A DNA stretch of 64,000 nt. Source: CBDBJR01 sp965206445. GTDB taxonomy: Bacteria > Pseudomonadota > Gammaproteobacteria > Arenicellales > Poriferihabitantaceae. This document shows positions 60,311 to 64,000 of the stretch, one piece after another (within the stretch, counting starts at the first letter, position 1; every line of letters begins with the position of its first letter). The position numbers were made by a program, and so were the translations under genes. The stretch spans positions 3,038,001 through 3,102,000 of the forward strand of contig CBDBJR010000002.1 of NCBI GenBank assembly GCA_965206445.1, written 5' to 3'. The notes under the pieces were generated by a model, which saw nothing but the letters and a program-made list of their open reading frames with translations, had not been told where the DNA came from and made no database searches.

Positions 60311-63300
60311 ATGAGCATCAAGGAATACCTGAAACAACTCGACCGTCAGCACCGCGCCGGCAACGCCACCGAGCACACCCACCGCCCCACACTGCAAGCC
60401 CTGCTGCAACACCTGCTGACCGGCGTATCGGTCACCAACGAGCCGAAGCAGATCGAATGCGGGGCGCCGGATTATGTGCTGACCCGTGGCGGCATTCCGC
60501 TCGGCTATATCGAGGCCAAGGACATCGGCAAAAATCTCGACGACCCCGCCTTCAAAACGCAATTCAAGCGATACGGCGAATCACTCGACAACCTGATTCT
60601 CACCGACTACCTCGAGTTCCGCCTGCTGCGCGACGGCAAAAAGGTAGCCACGGCGCGCATCGGCGACATTCATGGTGCGCAGATCAAACCGCAGCCGAAT
60701 AACTTCGCCACCTTCACCAGCCTGCTCGACACCTTTGCCGAATATCAGGGGCAGACCATCACCACCGCCAATGACCTGGCCAACCGCATGGCGCACAAGG
60801 CGCGGATGCTGGCCGGCGTGATTGGCGAGGCGCTGTCGGAAAAAGACAACGCCACCGACCAGGCCCAGGAGGAAAACGACACCCTGCAAAACCAGCTCGC
60901 CGCGTTCCGCAAGCATCTGATACCCGGCATCGAAGCCGCCGATTTTGCCGACATCTATGCGCAGACCGTCACCTACGGCCTGTTCGCCGCGCGCCTGCAT
61001 GACGCCACACTGACGACGTTTACGCGCCAGGAAGCGGCCGCCCTGATCCCCTCCACCAACCCATTTCTGCGCAAATTCTTCCAGCACATCGCCGGGTATG
61101 ATCTGGACCGACGCATCCGTTGGATCGTAGACGACCTCGCCGACGTGTTCCGCGCCGCCGACGTCGGCGAGCTGATGAAAGACTACGGCAAACCCACCCA
61201 GCGCAACGACCCGTTTATTCATTTCTACGAAACCTTCCTCGGCGAATACAACCCCAGACTGCGCAAAAGCCGCGGCGTCTATTACACCCCGGAACCGGTG
61301 GTGAATTTTATCGTCCGCGCAGTGGATGACATTCTACGCAGCGAATTTAACCTGCCCCAGGGCCTCGCCAACACCGACAAAACCATCATTGAAATCGACG
61401 GGCAACCATCCACCGACGGGCGCAGGCAAGGCAAGACTGAGAAATACAAGAAACAAGTACACAAGGTCCAGATCCTCGACCCCGCCACCGGTACCGGTAC
61501 CTTCCTCGCCGCCATTGTCAAGCACATCCGCGAGCAGTACTTCAGCAACCAGCAGGGCGCCTGGCCCGACTACGTAAAACAGGATTTGATCCCCCGGCTC
61601 AACGGCTTCGAAGTGATGATGGCCTCCTACGCGATGGCGCATACCAAACTGGAAATGGTATTGCGCGACAGCGGCTGCCCACCCGACAACGACCGCCTGC
61701 GCATCTTCCTGACCAACTCGCTGGAAGAGCACCACCCCGACACCAGCACGTTGTTTGCCGAGTGGCTTTCTACGGAAGCGAAAGAGGCCAACTTTATCAA
61801 GCGTGATACGCCGGTGATGGTGGTGATTGGTAATCCGCCGTACAGCGGCGAGTCGGCCAACAAAGGCGCATGGATTGCCAGCCTGATGCAGGACTATAAG
61901 CAGGAACCGGGCGGCGGCAAATTACAGGAACGAAACGCCAAGTGGCTCAACGATGACTATGTAAAATTCATCCGCTATGGGCAGCACTACATTGACCGCA
62001 CCGGGGAAGGCGTGCTCGCCTATATCAACAATCATAGTTTCCTGGACAACCCAACCTTCCGCGGGATGCGGTGGAGTCTGCTGCAAAGTTTTGACAAGAT
62101 TTACATCATTGACCTGCACGGCAACAGCAAAAAGAAAGAAACTGCTCCCGACGGCTCCGCGGACAAGAATGTGTTTGACATTCAGCAGGGCGTCTCCATT
62201 AACCTGTTCGTCAAGACCGGTAAGAAAAATAAAAATGCGCCGGCGCGCGTGTTTCATTATGACTTGTATGGCTTGCGTGAAAGCAAGTATCAGTTTTTAT
62301 GGGACAACAATCTTGAACAGGTTCGTTTCGAGGAATTGAAGCCGCAGGCGTCACAATATTTTTTTGTGGCGAAAGATTATAAGCTACAGGAAGAGTATGA
62401 GATCGGTTTTTCCGTCAATGATCTGCTTCCGGCAAATTCGGTCGGCATTGTTACCGCACGCGACAATTTCACGATTTATCATACGCCGAAGGAGTTGGAA
62501 ACCGCCATCGCCGGGTTTCGATCAATGGACGATGAAACAGCCCGCAAACAATATTCACTCGACAAGGATACTAGAGATTGGAAAATCAATCTGGCAAGGC
62601 ATGATCTGGAAGTAAATGTGTTTGGCAAAAACAACGATAAGCCTGTACCGATACACTATCGCCCGTTTGATACTCGATACACCTACTACACCGAAAACTC
62701 AAAAGGGTTTCACTGTATGCCGCGTGGAAAGATCATGCAACATTTTCTTGCAGGGGATAATGTGGGGCTGATTTTCCATAAACGAGAAGAGTTACAAATA
62801 GATTTTGCACACATATTTGTTAGTCGGCTAATAACAGAACACAGCGTTACCTCAATCAAAACGATAAACTATCAAGCGCCACTCTATCTCTACCCCGATA
62901 CCAAACAACAAAGTCTTGACAACAAACAGGAACGAGAACCCAACTTAGACCACGACATCGTAAAAACCATCGCCGACGGACTGAACTTGCATTTCACCCC
63001 CGAAAAACAAGACGACAACAACACCTTCGCCCCCATAGACCTGCTCGACTACATCTACGCCGCCCTGCACTCCCCCGCCTACCGAAAACGCTACAACGAA
63101 TTCCTGAAAACAGACTTTCCCCGCGTACCCTACCCCACCGACAAAAACCAATTCCGCAAACTAGTCACACTCGGCGGCGAATTACGCACCCTGCACCTGC
63201 TCGAAAGCCCGACACTGAACACCCTCATCACCGGCTACCCGCAAACCGGTGACAACACAATCACCAAACCGGAATACAAAATCACCGACACCAAAAACCG

Positions 63301-63523
63301 CCTCGGCAAAGTCCACATCAACAAAACCCAATACTTCACCGACGTCCCCGAAACCGCTTGGAACTTCCACATCGGCGGCTACCAACCTGCCCAAAAATGG
63401 CTAAAAGACCGCAAAAACCGCACCCTCGACCACAACGACATCACCCACTACCAGAAAATCATCGTCGCCCTGACCGAAACCGACCGCCTGATGGGGGAGG
63501 TTGATGCAACTATTGAACTTTGA
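60311..63523 (+). CDS. Single-chain restriction-modification enzyme, type ISP/IIG-like, without helicase
   Basis: 1070 aa. An N-terminal PD-(D/E)xK nuclease (residues ~1-130) has D54 in GAPDY and E68-x-K70 in GYIEAKD. A helical connector leads to an N6-adenine methyltransferase with motif I DPATGTGTFLAA near residue 390 and NPPY at about 507-510. The C-terminal target-recognition part (LLDYIYAALHSPAYRKRYNEFLKTDFPRVPYP) resembles the type ISP C-terminal domain. The SF2 helicase of true type ISP enzymes is missing, so cutting close to the site, as in type IIG, is inferred. A TACAAT hexamer nine bases before the ATG suggests a very short leader. Confidence 0.85.
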   Translation: MSIKEYLKQLDRQHRAGNATEHTHRPTLQALLQHLLTGVSVTNEPKQIECGAPDYVLTRGGIPLGYIEAKDIGKNLDDPAFKTQFKRYGESLDNLILTDYLEFRLLRDGKKVATARIGDIHGAQIKPQPNNFATFTSLLDTFAEYQGQTITTANDLANRMAHKARMLAGVIGEALSEKDNATDQAQEENDTLQNQLAAFRKHLIPGIEAADFADIYAQTVTYGLFAARLHDATLTTFTRQEAAALIPSTNPFLRKFFQHIAGYDLDRRIRWIVDDLADVFRAADVGELMKDYGKPTQRNDPFIHFYETFLGEYNPRLRKSRGVYYTPEPVVNFIVRAVDDILRSEFNLPQGLANTDKTIIEIDGQPSTDGRRQGKTEKYKKQVHKVQILDPATGTGTFLAAIVKHIREQYFSNQQGAWPDYVKQDLIPRLNGFEVMMASYAMAHTKLEMVLRDSGCPPDNDRLRIFLTNSLEEHHPDTSTLFAEWLSTEAKEANFIKRDTPVMVVIGNPPYSGESANKGAWIASLMQDYKQEPGGGKLQERNAKWLNDDYVKFIRYGQHYIDRTGEGVLAYINNHSFLDNPTFRGMRWSLLQSFDKIYIIDLHGNSKKKETAPDGSADKNVFDIQQGVSINLFVKTGKKNKNAPARVFHYDLYGLRESKYQFLWDNNLEQVRFEELKPQASQYFFVAKDYKLQEEYEIGFSVNDLLPANSVGIVTARDNFTIYHTPKELETAIAGFRSMDDETARKQYSLDKDTRDWKINLARHDLEVNVFGKNNDKPVPIHYRPFDTRYTYYTENSKGFHCMPRGKIMQHFLAGDNVGLIFHKREELQIDFAHIFVSRLITEHSVTSIKTINYQAPLYLYPDTKQQSLDNKQEREPNLDHDIVKTIADGLNLHFTPEKQDDNNTFAPIDLLDYIYAALHSPAYRKRYNEFLKTDFPRVPYPTDKNQFRKLVTLGGELRTLHLLESPTLNTLITGYPQTGDNTITKPEYKITDTKNRLGKVHINKTQYFTDVPETAWNFHIGGYQPAQKWLKDRKNRTLDHNDITHYQKIIVALTETDRLMGEVDATIEL

Positions 63524-63532
63524 GCAGTGTGT

Positions 63533-64000
63533 TTAGGTTGCATTATTCATATCCAATTTCCACTTTAACTCTGTATTGGCTTGTGCAATTTGTTCGATAT
63601 CTTTATCTGTGAAACCAATTTTCTTTAGAAGATGAAGCTGAAATATGGATTCCATTATCATGGAGAGAAAATACAGAGTTTTAGCATCTTGTGCCTTGTC
63701 TTTAAACTCATTGTCACGATGAATTAAATAATTCCTGATCCCAGCAATATCTTGAGCGATTTTATCAATCTTACTATTATTACTATAGAAATTTTTAAAC
63801 GAATTTAGTAAATCACACAGCCTTTCATTCAGAGATGGACCCTTTCTTTTATAGGGTTTTCGACGACAAACTTCTTTATAGATTTTTTGATGATAAACTT
63901 CCAGCCATTGGACTAATGCCAAAAACTTGTCGTCCATATGCACGTATGTGTTGATTTTATGAAGGTATGAATTTACAGCTGGAGTAGTGGCTTTGTACAT
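63533..64000 (-). CDS. HEPN-domain protein, ApeA-like C terminus; start lies outside or at window edge
   Basis: At least 155 aa, reading off the right edge; the ATG at 64000 may be internal. It contains the HEPN RNase motif R-x4-H at R89-H94 (IRNYLIH), followed by a helical tail KTLYFLSMIMESIFQLHLLKKIGFTDKDIEQI. This resembles the C-terminal HEPN domain of ApeA-type anti-phage proteins. The DNA is clearly AT-richer than the rest of the window, which suggests recent acquisition. It is convergent with the restriction-modification gene, nine bases apart. Likely an RNA-targeting abortive-infection type protein; family assignment is tentative. Confidence 0.6.
   Translation of the reverse strand: MYKATTPAVNSYLHKINTYVHMDDKFLALVQWLEVYHQKIYKEVCRRKPYKRKGPSLNERLCDLLNSFKNFYSNNSKIDKIAQDIAGIRNYLIHRDNEFKDKAQDAKTLYFLSMIMESIFQLHLLKKIGFTDKDIEQIAQANTELKWKLDMNNAT

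Noticed and set aside
60311..63523. Calling the enzyme a true type ISP restriction system.
   Set aside because: No DEAD/DEAH helicase motifs between nuclease and methyltransferase and the protein is about 500 residues shorter than LlaBIII-type enzymes.

Overview
This window is chromosomal DNA from a GC-rich gammaproteobacterium that I cannot place to genus. The assignment rests on a complete gammaproteobacterial division and cell-wall (dcw) cluster running mraZ to ftsZ followed by lpxC, dciA and secA; an IscR-controlled SUF operon; a pilB-pilC-pilD-coaE block; and glutathione-based metabolism (FrmA/FghA, Gor, glutaredoxin). MurE carries the meso-diaminopimelate DNPR motif and LpxC is present, so the cell is Gram-negative with a DAP-type wall.

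Layout. 1-2613 (+): 3' part of a branched-chain-amino-acid-type ABC transporter (LivM partial, LivG, LivF). 2644-7059 (-): EamA permease, class II fructose-bisphosphate aldolase, and a TPR-sulfotransferase. 7274-10213: infA, ftsY (opposite strand), rsmD, coaD and a 2[4Fe-4S] ferredoxin. 10284-16811 (-): iscR-sufB-sufC-sufD-sufT-Rieske ferredoxin-murA, driven by a promoter that overlaps a strong IscR-type operator. No cysteine desulfurase gene lies in the operon. 16973-21506 (+): pilB, pilC, pilD, coaE. 21503-27421 (mostly -): mutT, argJ, secA, divergent dciA, then lpxC. 27829-44569 (-): the dcw cluster, tightly packed, without ddl, and preceded by a sigma70 promoter with MraZ boxes. 44570-45734: a decayed, gene-poor stretch with a probable phage head-protein remnant. 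45735-60088: housekeeping and stress genes (NUDIX hydrolase, Crp-family regulator, hemW, formaldehyde detoxification pair, ParA-like ATPase, DUF4124-glutaredoxin, oligopeptidase A, glutathione reductase, a PLP lyase, a DUF2797 protein and a two-component system). 60311-64000: the edge of a defence region, with a single-chain restriction-modification enzyme followed by an AT-richer HEPN-domain gene that runs off the window.

The recurrent oddity is a set of short tandem repeats (12-27 bp units) in intergenic leaders, several lying immediately before or across a start codon (fdx, the Rieske gene, dciA, the TPR-sulfotransferase, and the lpxC upstream region). I regard this and the defence edge at the right end as the most interesting parts. 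I saw no tRNA, rRNA, CRISPR array or intact insertion sequence.
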